Shown here: in pieces, positions 55,343 to 62,532 of the stretch
How positions within the stretch are numbered: the stretch's first letter is position 1
Layout of the letters: the number at the start of each line of letters is the position of its first letter
Origin: Pseudodesulfovibrio sp. 5S69
GTDB taxonomy: Bacteria > Desulfobacterota > Desulfovibrionia > Desulfovibrionales > Desulfovibrionaceae
Length of the DNA stretch: 64,000 nt
Assembly (NCBI RefSeq): GCF_037094465.1
Contig: NZ_CP146609.1
Coordinates: forward strand, 558,001-622,000
Reading direction: 5' to 3'
Made by a program: the position numbers and the translations under genes
Notes under the pieces: model-generated
Databases searched by the model: none
What the model was told of the DNA's origin: nothing
Seen by the model: the letters and a program-made list of their open reading frames with translations, nothing else

Positions 55343-55792
55343 TCAGTCGCGGGGCTGGATGGAGGCCCGTCCGTGGCTGTAGGTCAGCCGGTAGGGCTCG
55401 TTGCGGACCACGTGGTCCAGGGCGGCGTTCATGGGCGTGAAGCTGGTGATGGCCCCGCCGTTGGTGGTCACGGTGACGAAGACCCGCTGGCCCGGCCGGG
55501 GGTTGAAGTAGACCATGCCCTCGGCGCGTTTCTGCCAGCCGCCGACAAAGGTCTTGCACCCGCCGACAAAGGCGTCGGGCACGTAGGGCGTGATGGCGTA
55601 GATTTTCTTGAAGGTCACGTTCTTGAGCGTGCCGTCGGAGTTGTGGGCCATGACCTGGACCTTGGACACGGTGGCGATGGCCTTGATCTCCGACTCCTGG
55701 GCCATGATGGACAGGTAGTCGGGATCCTGCGCCCGTGCGGGCAGGACCAGGGCCAGGAGAAACAGTATCGAAAGGAGTGTGCGAATTTTCAT
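55343..55792 (-). CDS. Exported protein of unknown function
   Basis: 149 residues. Signal peptide (LLSILFLLALVLPARA, cleavage after ARA near residue 21). The mature domain is beta-rich (IKAIATVSKVQVMAHNSDGT, VTFKKIYAITPYVPDAFVGG, QRVFVTVTTNGGAITSFTP) and has one Cys. No family is recognised. It lies upstream of arsR on the same strand, but arsR has its own promoter, so they are probably separate. The ribosome-binding site is weak. Confidence 0.72.
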   Translation of the reverse strand: MKIRTLLSILFLLALVLPARAQDPDYLSIMAQESEIKAIATVSKVQVMAHNSDGTLKNVTFKKIYAITPYVPDAFVGGCKTFVGGWQKRAEGMVYFNPRPGQRVFVTVTTNGGAITSFTPMNAALDHVVRNEPYRLTYSHGRASIQPRD

Positions 55793-55980
55793 AAATATTT
55801 AGGGGTTCCGAGGATGAACAGGGGAAACGGAAGCACCCTAGCCCAGATGGTCGCCCGGCGCAACAATGTGCAAGCCGCCCGGTGCACAACGGTGGGGAAA
55901 ACCCTTGGGGCTTGCCTTTGCGGCGCATCTGGGTAAATCTATACTTCAAAAGTCTGGAATTAAATCCCCCGGAGGCAACC

Positions 55981-56412
55981 ATGGGAACGGTACAGGCGGT
56001 CAATATCAGCGACAGGACCGGCGAGAAGAAACATGAGGTGGACTCGATCACGCTCATCGAGGACTACGGCGTGGAACACGACGCCCACGGCGGGAGCGGG
56101 CGGCAGGTCAGCCTGCTGGCCCTGGAGCGCATCGAGGACATGAAGAAGGCGCTCGATACCCTCAAGGCGGGCGATTTCGCGGAGAATATCACCACCACGG
56201 GCGTGGCCGCGTCCGAACTCGCGCCCGGCATGCGCCTGGTCGTGGGCGAGGCCGAGCTCGAGATCACCCAGATCGGCAAGACCTGCCACCACGGCTGCGC
56301 CATCCGCAAGCAGGTGGGCTACTGCATCATGCCCAAGGAGGGCGTGTTCGGCCGGGTGGTCCGGGGCGGCAAGGTCCAGAAGGGCGACCCGATCGGAATT
56401 CTTCGGTCCTGA
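55981..56412 (+). CDS. MOSC-domain protein
   Basis: 143 residues. MOSC (molybdenum cofactor sulfurase C-terminal) fold: VQAVNISDRTGEKKHEVDS, DAHGGSGRQVSLLALERIED, FAENITTTGVAASELAPG, and the cysteine-containing IGKTCHHGCAIRKQVGYCIM near residues 100-117. It is related to YiiM/MoaC-linked MOSC proteins that handle the molybdenum cofactor or sulfur. GGAGG lies 5 bp before the ATG. Its last 94 bases overlap, in antisense, the end of the ankyrin gene on the other strand. Confidence 0.88.
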   Translation: MGTVQAVNISDRTGEKKHEVDSITLIEDYGVEHDAHGGSGRQVSLLALERIEDMKKALDTLKAGDFAENITTTGVAASELAPGMRLVVGEAELEITQIGKTCHHGCAIRKQVGYCIMPKEGVFGRVVRGGKVQKGDPIGILRS

Positions 56413-57602
56413 TCCGGGCCGTTCGGGTTCTTGTCCTCTGTTATTCCGAATTCCTTGAGGATCTCAAGCGCTTCGGTGTTTCTGTAGGATTTGGCCCAAT
56501 ACAGGGCCGACCTCGCCTGGCTGTCGACGCTCCACGGATCGGCCCCCCGTTCCAGTAGCAGTCTCACTATCGCGTTTTTTCGACGGACCACGGCTTCATA
56601 CAGGGGCTTGTAGCCGTGGCCGTCCTTTCCGTTTACCTCCGCCCCGTATCTCAGGAGCAGATCCACGCGCTCCAGATCATACTTGATGATGGCCTGCTGC
56701 AAGGCCGGGCAGCCCACCCGGTCGTACCCGTTGGGATCGGCCCCGTGTTGCAGCAGCAGTTCGGCGACCTCGGCTATTTTGGCCTCTTGCAGGGGCGTGG
56801 ACCCCCAGATCAGCCGGAAGTTGACCTCTGCCCCGCCGTCCAGCAGCAGCTTAGCGATTTCCACGGCCTCTTCCTTCATCCATGTATGCTGCCCCAGCCC
56901 GGCGATGGGGGGATTCCCCCTGTCGTCGCGCGCGTTCGGATCGGCGCCGGCGGTCAGCAGGGCCTTGACCATGGCCGGTTTTTCGGCTCCGACGGCTATT
57001 CGCAGGGCCGTTGCGCCGCTGTCGTCCTTGGCATCGACGGCCGCGCCCCTTTCCACCAGGTAGGGGATCATCTTCGGGGTTCTCCCCAGGCCGACCACCT
57101 CATGGAGAATTTTGCCATGCCCGCTCTCGGCGGTCAGGTCCGCGCCGTGCTCCAACAGGAAATCGACGATCTCGAACCGGCCGTTGAGGGCCGCGACGTG
57201 GAGGGGCGTCTCTCCCGATTCCGTTCGCGCGTCCACGGGACAGCCATGCTCCAGCAGGAGCTCGACCATTTCTCTGTTACCCATCCTGCTTGCGGCATGA
57301 ATGGGCATTTCGTCCTGATGGTTGATGTTCTCGGGGGCGGCCCCGTGTTCAAGCAGGATGCGGAGGCCTTCCACGTCATCGTGGTAGACCGCTGTATGGA
57401 TGAGCGTGGTGTGAAAGCCCAGGCCGTTGGGATCGGCTCCCTGCTTTAGCAGTTCGGCCATGCGGACGTGGTCGCCGTGCTCGACCGCCCGGGCCAGGTC
57501 TTGGGACAGCGCCTTTGCGGGCGGGTCGGCCCGGACCGTGGCGCAGGCCGTGAAGAGGACGAGAAAAACAAAAAACTGCACGCGCAGGAGTCGAAATGCC
57601 AT
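56319..57602 (-). CDS. Exported ankyrin-repeat protein
   Basis: 427 residues. Signal peptide MAFRLLRVQFFVFLVLFTAC, then about ten ankyrin repeats from residue 45 to about 385 (for example DEMPIHAASRMGNREMVELL, SGETPLHVAALNGRFEIVDF and SGATALRIAVGAEKPAMVKA). The repeats form a protein-interaction surface, here in the periplasm or outside. The last 35 residues (from DKNPNGPDQDRRIP) lie antisense to the MOSC gene. The ATG at 57602 was chosen because it opens the signal peptide; the frame extends upstream to 57761 without one. Confidence 0.88.
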   Translation of the reverse strand: MAFRLLRVQFFVFLVLFTACATVRADPPAKALSQDLARAVEHGDHVRMAELLKQGADPNGLGFHTTLIHTAVYHDDVEGLRILLEHGAAPENINHQDEMPIHAASRMGNREMVELLLEHGCPVDARTESGETPLHVAALNGRFEIVDFLLEHGADLTAESGHGKILHEVVGLGRTPKMIPYLVERGAAVDAKDDSGATALRIAVGAEKPAMVKALLTAGADPNARDDRGNPPIAGLGQHTWMKEEAVEIAKLLLDGGAEVNFRLIWGSTPLQEAKIAEVAELLLQHGADPNGYDRVGCPALQQAIIKYDLERVDLLLRYGAEVNGKDGHGYKPLYEAVVRRKNAIVRLLLERGADPWSVDSQARSALYWAKSYRNTEALEILKEFGITEDKNPNGPDQDRRIPIGSPFWTLPPRTTRPNTPSLGMMQ

Positions 57603-57759
57603 GGGAATCTCCCCTAACACTTCGGAAGCAGCGAGCACAGCCGTAATGTTTTTTATATCGAAGCACGGGTTGGCGTCAAGGAAGCTCGATACTTGCCGTT
57701 TAACGGAGTCGACAAGAACCAGTCCTGCGGGTATGTTGGAAAGTGACTCGGGAGGTCCC

Positions 57760-58218
57760 ATGGATTACTTCGCCTCGGCGCAAAACATACAATGGCTCAT
57801 CTGGCTCGGCGTGGGCGTGGTTTTCGTTATCGCCGAACTGGCGGTGCCCGCCTTCATCGTGGTCTTCTTCGGCGTGGGCGCGTTCATCGCCGGGGCCACC
57901 GCCTTTTTCGGGGCCTCGGTTCCGGTCCAACTGGTGGTCTTCGGCGTCTCGTCCGTGGTCCTGCTCATCCTCTTCCGCAAGATGATGGCCGCCACCTTCA
58001 CCGGTGAAAAAGCCGAGGACGAGCAGGGACCGGACGTCATCGGCCAGCAGGCCGAGGTTGTGGACCCCATCCGCCCGCCCCAACCCGGCAGAATCAAGTT
58101 CCAGGGCTCGTTCTGGAGCGCCCGGAGCAGCGAACCCGTGGAGCCGGGCTCCATGGTGCGCATCGTCAAGCGTGACGAAAACGACGTGAACGCCTTCGTG
58201 GTGAAAAAGGAGCAATAG
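57760..58218 (+). CDS. NfeD-like membrane protein
   Basis: 152 residues. Two or three hydrophobic helices at residues 10-75 (IQWLIWLGVGVVFVIAELAV, FFGVGAFIAGATAFFGASVP), followed by an OB-fold C terminus (GRIKFQGSFWSARSSEPVEP, GSMVRIVKRDENDVNAFVVK). This is the short NfeD form that partners stomatin/SPFH proteins. GGGAGGT precedes the ATG. The SPFH gene starts 2 bp after its stop, so they are co-translated as a membrane-microdomain pair. Confidence 0.92.
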   Translation: MDYFASAQNIQWLIWLGVGVVFVIAELAVPAFIVVFFGVGAFIAGATAFFGASVPVQLVVFGVSSVVLLILFRKMMAATFTGEKAEDEQGPDVIGQQAEVVDPIRPPQPGRIKFQGSFWSARSSEPVEPGSMVRIVKRDENDVNAFVVKKEQ

Positions 58219-58220
58219 AT

Positions 58221-59219
58221 ATGGATCCCGCAACCATGACATCTCTGGTCACGGCCCTGGTTTTCGTCCTCCTGGTGGTCGTCCTGATCATCAAGACCGC
58301 CGTGGTCGTGCCCCAGAAAAGCCAGTTCGTCGTCGAGCGGCTCGGCAAATACGCCAAGACCATCGGCGCGGGCCTGCACATCCTCATCCCGTTCATCGAC
58401 CGCATCGCCTACAAGCGGTCCCTCAAGGAAGAGGTCATGGACATTCCGGCCCAGACCTGCATCACCCGCGACAACGTATCCGTGACCATCGACGGCGTGC
58501 TCTACATCCGCGTCATGGACGCCAAGATGTCCGCCTACGGCATCGAAAACTACTACATCGCCGCGTCCCAGCTGGCCCAGACCTCCCTGCGCTCGGCCAT
58601 CGGCAAGATCGACCTGGACAAGACCTTCGAGGAACGCGAGTCCATCAACGCCTCCGTAGTCCAGGCCGTGGACGAGGCCGCCCAGGAATGGGGCGTCAAG
58701 GTCATGCGCTATGAGATCAAGGACATCACTCCTCCGGGCACCGTCATGGCCGCCATGGAGGCCCAGATGAAGGCCGAACGCGAAAAGCGCGCCGAGATCG
58801 CCACCTCCGAAGGCGACCGCCAGTCGCGCATCAACCGCGCCGAAGGGTTGCGCCAGGAGGCCATCCACGTCTCGGAAGGCGAAAAACAGAAGCGCATCAA
58901 CGAGGCCGAAGGCCAGGCCCAGGAAATTCTCCTCGTGGCCGACGCCACCGCCGAAGGCATCCGCAAGGTCGCCGAGGCCGTCAACCTGCCCGGCGGCCCC
59001 GAGGCCATGAACCTCAAGGTCGCCCAGCAGTATGTCTCCGAGTTCGGCAAACTGGCCAAGACCAACAACACCATGATCATCCCCGCCGACCTCGCCGGCA
59101 TGGGCGGCATGGTCGCCACCGCCACCGAAATCATCAATACCGCCATGCACAAGGGCAGGGGCGGCAAGGGCGACTGCAAGGCCGTCCAGCCCGGACAGCC
59201 CGATTTAAAGATGGAATAA
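58221..59219 (+). CDS. SPFH/stomatin-family protein (QmcA-like)
   Basis: 332 residues. An N-terminal membrane anchor (LVTALVFVLLVVVLIIKTAV, residues 9-28), an SPFH/Band 7 domain (VPQKSQFVVERLGKYAKTIG, FIDRIAYKRSLKEEVMDIPA, TRDNVSVTIDGVLYIRVMDA), then a long coiled coil (AEREKRAEIATSEGDRQSRI). It oligomerises in the membrane, forms microdomains and protects or regulates proteases such as FtsH. Coupled to the NfeD-like gene. Followed by a terminator at 59243. Confidence 0.94.
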   Translation: MDPATMTSLVTALVFVLLVVVLIIKTAVVVPQKSQFVVERLGKYAKTIGAGLHILIPFIDRIAYKRSLKEEVMDIPAQTCITRDNVSVTIDGVLYIRVMDAKMSAYGIENYYIAASQLAQTSLRSAIGKIDLDKTFEERESINASVVQAVDEAAQEWGVKVMRYEIKDITPPGTVMAAMEAQMKAEREKRAEIATSEGDRQSRINRAEGLRQEAIHVSEGEKQKRINEAEGQAQEILLVADATAEGIRKVAEAVNLPGGPEAMNLKVAQQYVSEFGKLAKTNNTMIIPADLAGMGGMVATATEIINTAMHKGRGGKGDCKAVQPGQPDLKME

Positions 59220-59242
59220 CCGCGCCGAGCATCTCTGCGAAG

Positions 59243-59275
59243 AGGCCTCGTTCGGATCACCGAGCGGGGCCTTTT
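59243..59275 (+). terminator. Terminator of the NfeD/SPFH pair
   Basis: GGCCTCGTTCGG, short loop, CCGAGCGGGGCC with G-U pairs, then TTTTC. Confidence 0.7.
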
Positions 59276-59339
59276 CGCGCGTCCGAAGGAGCGTGGGGAT
59301 GCCTCCGGCGGGCCCTCGCCGGGCGGGCGTGAAAGGCAT

Positions 59340-59400
59340 GCCTCCGGCGGCTTAAGAACCTTTTGAGAAAAAGGTTCTTAAGAATCTCCAAAACTTTTTG
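59340..59400 (+). repeat. Family A repeat with a perfect 14-bp stem
   Basis: CTTAAGAACCTTTT-GAGA-AAAAGGTTCTTAAG (59351-59382), preceded by CCTCCGGCGG and followed by CTCCAAAACTTTTTG. The continuing sequence parallels that after the copy at 29842. Confidence 0.8.
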
Positions 59401-59481
59401 TGTGCCTTCGGCAAGGGCGTGCGGGCGCGGGGTGGCGTGCAGGTTGCGCGGAGGGTGTGGAGGGAGCTCGGCCGGACGGTG

Positions 59482-59546
59482 TCCCGAAGGGTTCGCGCCG
59501 GACGTCCACGGGCCTCGGAGGGCCGCCCGGCGCGAACCCTTCGGGA
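59482..59546. repeat. 65-bp palindrome, family C, copy 2 (loop inverted)
   Basis: The same 20-bp arms as 30050-30114 at 59482-59501 and 59527-59546. The 25-base loop is the reverse complement of the copy-1 loop at 23 of 25 positions, while the flanks keep the same orientation. Confidence 0.85.
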
Positions 59547-59679
59547 CGGTTGCCAACGCCGCAGGCGGGCGTGGCGGGACGCGGGAAATGGGTTTTGCGG
59601 CGTTTTAAGACAGTGGGCGAAGAAGTACTTCCTCAGGCCTCCCGCCGCACGCGCGAATGCGCACACAGAAGGCTCGGAG

Positions 59680-59766
59680 GGTGAGAGGGGATGGGGGTCT
59701 GAGGAAGGGAGAGAGGGAAGCCCTTTTCGAAGGGTTCCTCTCCTCTCCCCAGCCGCCGGAGGCGCG
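59680..59766 (-). repeat. Family A repeat, reverse copy after the RTX gene
   Basis: GAGAGGGGATGGGGGTCTGA, then GGAAGCCCTTTTCGAAGGGTT, then CCGCCGGAGGCG. It ends 7 bp from the RTX gene stop and has the RTX gene's orientation. Confidence 0.7.
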
Positions 59767-59772
59767 GTCCTC

Positions 59773-61596
59773 CTACGCCAGGCCGCCGGAGTCGATGACG
59801 GCCTGGATTTGGTCGTTGACGGTATCGGCTTCAGTGCCGGTATGGAGGAACGTCTCCACGGCGGCGGGTTCCATGCCCACGAGGGTGACTTCGATGGAGC
59901 CGGTCCCGTCGCCGATGAGCAGGTGCAGGTCGCCGTCGGTGTAGGAGGAGCCTTGTAGTTGCAGGCCGTCGGCCAGGAAGAGGTGGTCCGAATTGAGCGA
60001 CTCCCCGTTGTTCGGGGTGAAGTTTTCGACGGTCAGTTTTTCACCGTCCACCAGGGCGTCGCGGTTGAGGATGATGGCGTCTGCCCCTTCGCCCAGGCGT
60101 ACGTAGTCGTTGCCGGAGCCTGGCAGGATGTAGCTCTGGCCCACCGGCTCGTCCGTGGCGTGGGATTCCTCCAGGCCATATGAGAGCGGGCGTCCGGCCA
60201 CGATGAAGTCGTCGCCCGCGCCGCCGGAGATGACGGTCAGGAAGTTCTGTCCGCCGTACAGGGCGTCGTCGCCCGCGCCGCCGTCGATGACCTCGGCGTG
60301 GGAGTAGGTGTCGTCCACGCCGTCGACCACGGTGTGCGCCGAGCCGAAGATGGCGTCGTCGCCGTCGGTCCCGGCCAGGAACTCGGCATGGTGGATGTCG
60401 TCCGACTCCCCGCCCACGGTCAGGGTGTCGAAGCCGCGGTAGGCGGTCACGGCGTCGATCAGGGTGCCGTAGCCGTCGCTGTGGGCGGAAAATTCGGAGA
60501 AGGTCAGGGCGGCGTGGTCCTGGCCGGCGGTCAGGGTGAAGGCGAGTTCGGTCCAGTCCGTGGCGTCGGCCCCCTCGACGTACCCCCAGTTGGTGAAGTG
60601 GAAGCTGCCGGTCCCGCCGTCGGCCGTGGTTACGCCCTCGCCCATGGTCACCAGCCAGGTCCCGTCCCCGAAGGCCGCGTCCCAGGTGATCGTGGCCACG
60701 AGCTGGTCGCCCAAGGTGACCTGGAAATCGTTGCTGTCCATGCCCGGTGCGTCGATCCCGTCCACGCGCGGAGCGAAATGGAAGGCGATGGTCAGGGCCT
60801 CGCCCGCCTTGGTGGCGATGGCCTGGGACAAGGTGTCCACCGAGCCGGTCCGGGCGTCGAGCTCCATGAGCCGGTCGCCCTGAAGAGGTTTCTGGGGCAT
60901 GTCCCGTCCCCAGGTCTTCATGGGGCTGTCCCCTGTCGGGGCCAGGCCCATGGGAGACATGGCCATCATGCGGTGGAATAGCTGGAGATTCGGTCCGTCC
61001 GGCCCGTCGGCCCCGCCGGTGTTCCGCCAGTGGTCCACGTCGTCGAGGTAGGACCAGCGGTCGCCGGTGTAGCCCGAGGCCTCGAAGTCCGGGTTGAGCA
61101 CGATCTGCACAGGCGTGGTTTCGGGAAAGATGGTCACCGCGTCCTGGGCCGGAAGGGGAGCGCCCTCCACGGGCGGCGAGGACGGCGCATCGGCCTGGGG
61201 CGTGGCCGAGAACAGGGAGCTCTGGCCGTCCAGGGCGTCCAGGCCGCTGCCCAACAGCCCCGGATCGTCGGCATAGGCCCCGGCACCGGACCCGCCGGGC
61301 GCATCGCCGGCCGCGGTCTCGACCGCCTGGCCGAAAGCGAAGAGATAGACGTCGCCCGGCACCATCTGCCCGTCGAGCATCTCGAAGACCGGCAGGGCAT
61401 CCTCCCCGGCCAGGGCCAGGTAGCCCAGCAGAACCACGGACCCGCCGCCGGGCAGGGAGATGACCAGGTCGTTTCCGGAGGCCGCGAAATCCGCCTCGGA
61501 CAGGTCGAAGCCGAACTTCACCGGAACGCCCGCTGCCAGCCGATACGTCGCCGTTTCGCCGGATGCGGGAAGCTCCACCTTGATCTGTTCGGCCAT
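59773..61596 (-). CDS. RTX-type calcium-binding protein
   Basis: 607 residues, very acidic. Residues 1-90 are a compact N-terminal module (ASGETATYRLAAGVPVKFGF, FEMLDGQMVPGDVYLFAFGQ) like the one at the start of large type I secreted adhesins. Residues 170-400 are a beta-rich carbohydrate-binding-like domain. Residues 415-500 contain RTX nonapeptide calcium repeats (GGAGDDALYGG, GGAGDDFIVAG, PGSGNDYVRLG). The C terminus fits a type I secretion signal. No Hly-type transporter gene is in the window. AGGAG precedes the ATG. Confidence 0.85.
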   Translation of the reverse strand: MAEQIKVELPASGETATYRLAAGVPVKFGFDLSEADFAASGNDLVISLPGGGSVVLLGYLALAGEDALPVFEMLDGQMVPGDVYLFAFGQAVETAAGDAPGGSGAGAYADDPGLLGSGLDALDGQSSLFSATPQADAPSSPPVEGAPLPAQDAVTIFPETTPVQIVLNPDFEASGYTGDRWSYLDDVDHWRNTGGADGPDGPNLQLFHRMMAMSPMGLAPTGDSPMKTWGRDMPQKPLQGDRLMELDARTGSVDTLSQAIATKAGEALTIAFHFAPRVDGIDAPGMDSNDFQVTLGDQLVATITWDAAFGDGTWLVTMGEGVTTADGGTGSFHFTNWGYVEGADATDWTELAFTLTAGQDHAALTFSEFSAHSDGYGTLIDAVTAYRGFDTLTVGGESDDIHHAEFLAGTDGDDAIFGSAHTVVDGVDDTYSHAEVIDGGAGDDALYGGQNFLTVISGGAGDDFIVAGRPLSYGLEESHATDEPVGQSYILPGSGNDYVRLGEGADAIILNRDALVDGEKLTVENFTPNNGESLNSDHLFLADGLQLQGSSYTDGDLHLLIGDGTGSIEVTLVGMEPAAVETFLHTGTEADTVNDQIQAVIDSGGLA

Positions 61597-61651
61597 GGCC
61601 GTGCTCCTCGGAATAGGGTCCTCTCAATGCCGCTGTGAATATTCCCTATCA

Positions 61652-61680
61652 TGATTAGAATGGGCGCTAGTATTTGTCAA
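61652..61680 (-). promoter_or_regulatory. Candidate promoter of the RTX gene
   Basis: On the minus strand, TTGACA (61675-61680), 17 bp, TAATCA (61652-61657), 55 bp before the ATG. Confidence 0.6.
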
Positions 61681-61808
61681 TGTATGAATAACGCGTAATT
61701 CCCACGGGTTAGTTTGTGAAAAAACCACGGGTCAGGGATATTCCCCCACATCCGGCGGCCGGTATGCGGGCCTTTACAGCGGCGGGCCGGTCCCGTAAGC
61801 CGGAGAAC

Positions 61809-62435
61809 ATGAAGACCCTCGACATGCACGACTGGCCCCGCAAGAGCCTGTACGACTATTTCCGGACCCTGCCCTCGCCGCATTTTTCCCTGACCGCCGA
61901 CGTGGACGTGACCGCGCTGATCACCACGGCCAAGCCGCGCGGCGTGTCCGTGTTCAACGCGGCGCTCTACGCGGTCATGCGCGCCGCCAACCGTATCCCC
62001 GAGTTCCGCCAGCGGCTGGACGGCCCGGACGTGGTCGAGTTCGACGCCGTTCATCCCGCGCCCACCGTACCCATCGACGGTGACCGCTTCGCCTTCTGCT
62101 ATTTCGACTACGCCGACAACTGGCCCGACTTCGACCGGGCCTGCGCCGAAGCCGTCGAGGCGGGCAAACGGCAGACCGAACTCTCGGACGACTCCGCCCA
62201 CCGCCTGGATCTCGTCTTCACCACCTGCCTGCCCTGGCTGCACTTCACCTCCATGCACCACCCCGTCCAGGGCCCAGACGACTCCTTCCCTCGCATCGCC
62301 TGGGGCAAATTCAGCGAGCGGAACGGCCGCTGGCTCATGCCCGTCAACCTCCAGGTCCACCACGCCCTGGCCGACGGCCTGCACGCCGGGCGCTTCTACG
62401 AGTATCTGCAGGAGACCCTGGACGAATTCGGGTAG
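61809..62435 (+). CDS. CAT-fold acyltransferase (chloramphenicol-acetyltransferase-like)
   Basis: 208 residues, the usual CAT length. The catalytic HHxxxDG motif is present as HHALADG (184-190). The segments PHFSLTADVDVTALI, SVFNAALYAVMRAANRIPEF and GRWLMPVNLQVHHALADGLH match type A CAT proteins, with a probable trimer interface. It may acetylate an antibiotic or another hydroxyl-containing acceptor; many CAT-like chromosomal proteins are not resistance enzymes. The ATG at 61809 starts the family's N terminus; the frame is open upstream to 61716 but has no ribosome-binding site there. Confidence 0.87.
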   Translation: MKTLDMHDWPRKSLYDYFRTLPSPHFSLTADVDVTALITTAKPRGVSVFNAALYAVMRAANRIPEFRQRLDGPDVVEFDAVHPAPTVPIDGDRFAFCYFDYADNWPDFDRACAEAVEAGKRQTELSDDSAHRLDLVFTTCLPWLHFTSMHHPVQGPDDSFPRIAWGKFSERNGRWLMPVNLQVHHALADGLHAGRFYEYLQETLDEFG

Positions 62436-62479
62436 GGCGCGTGCCCAGTCCCGCTGCTGATGCCCCCGGGGGCACGGGA

Positions 62480-62513
62480 AAGCCCCGCCCGGAGGGAACT
62501 CCGGGCGGGGCTT
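62480..62513. terminator. Convergent terminator
   Basis: AAGCCCCGCCCGGAG and CTCCGGGCGGGGCTT around a 4-base loop, between the CAT-like gene and the GGDEF gene. T runs are short on both strands. Confidence 0.75.
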
Positions 62514-62532
62514 GTCGAGCATCGATGGCCTG

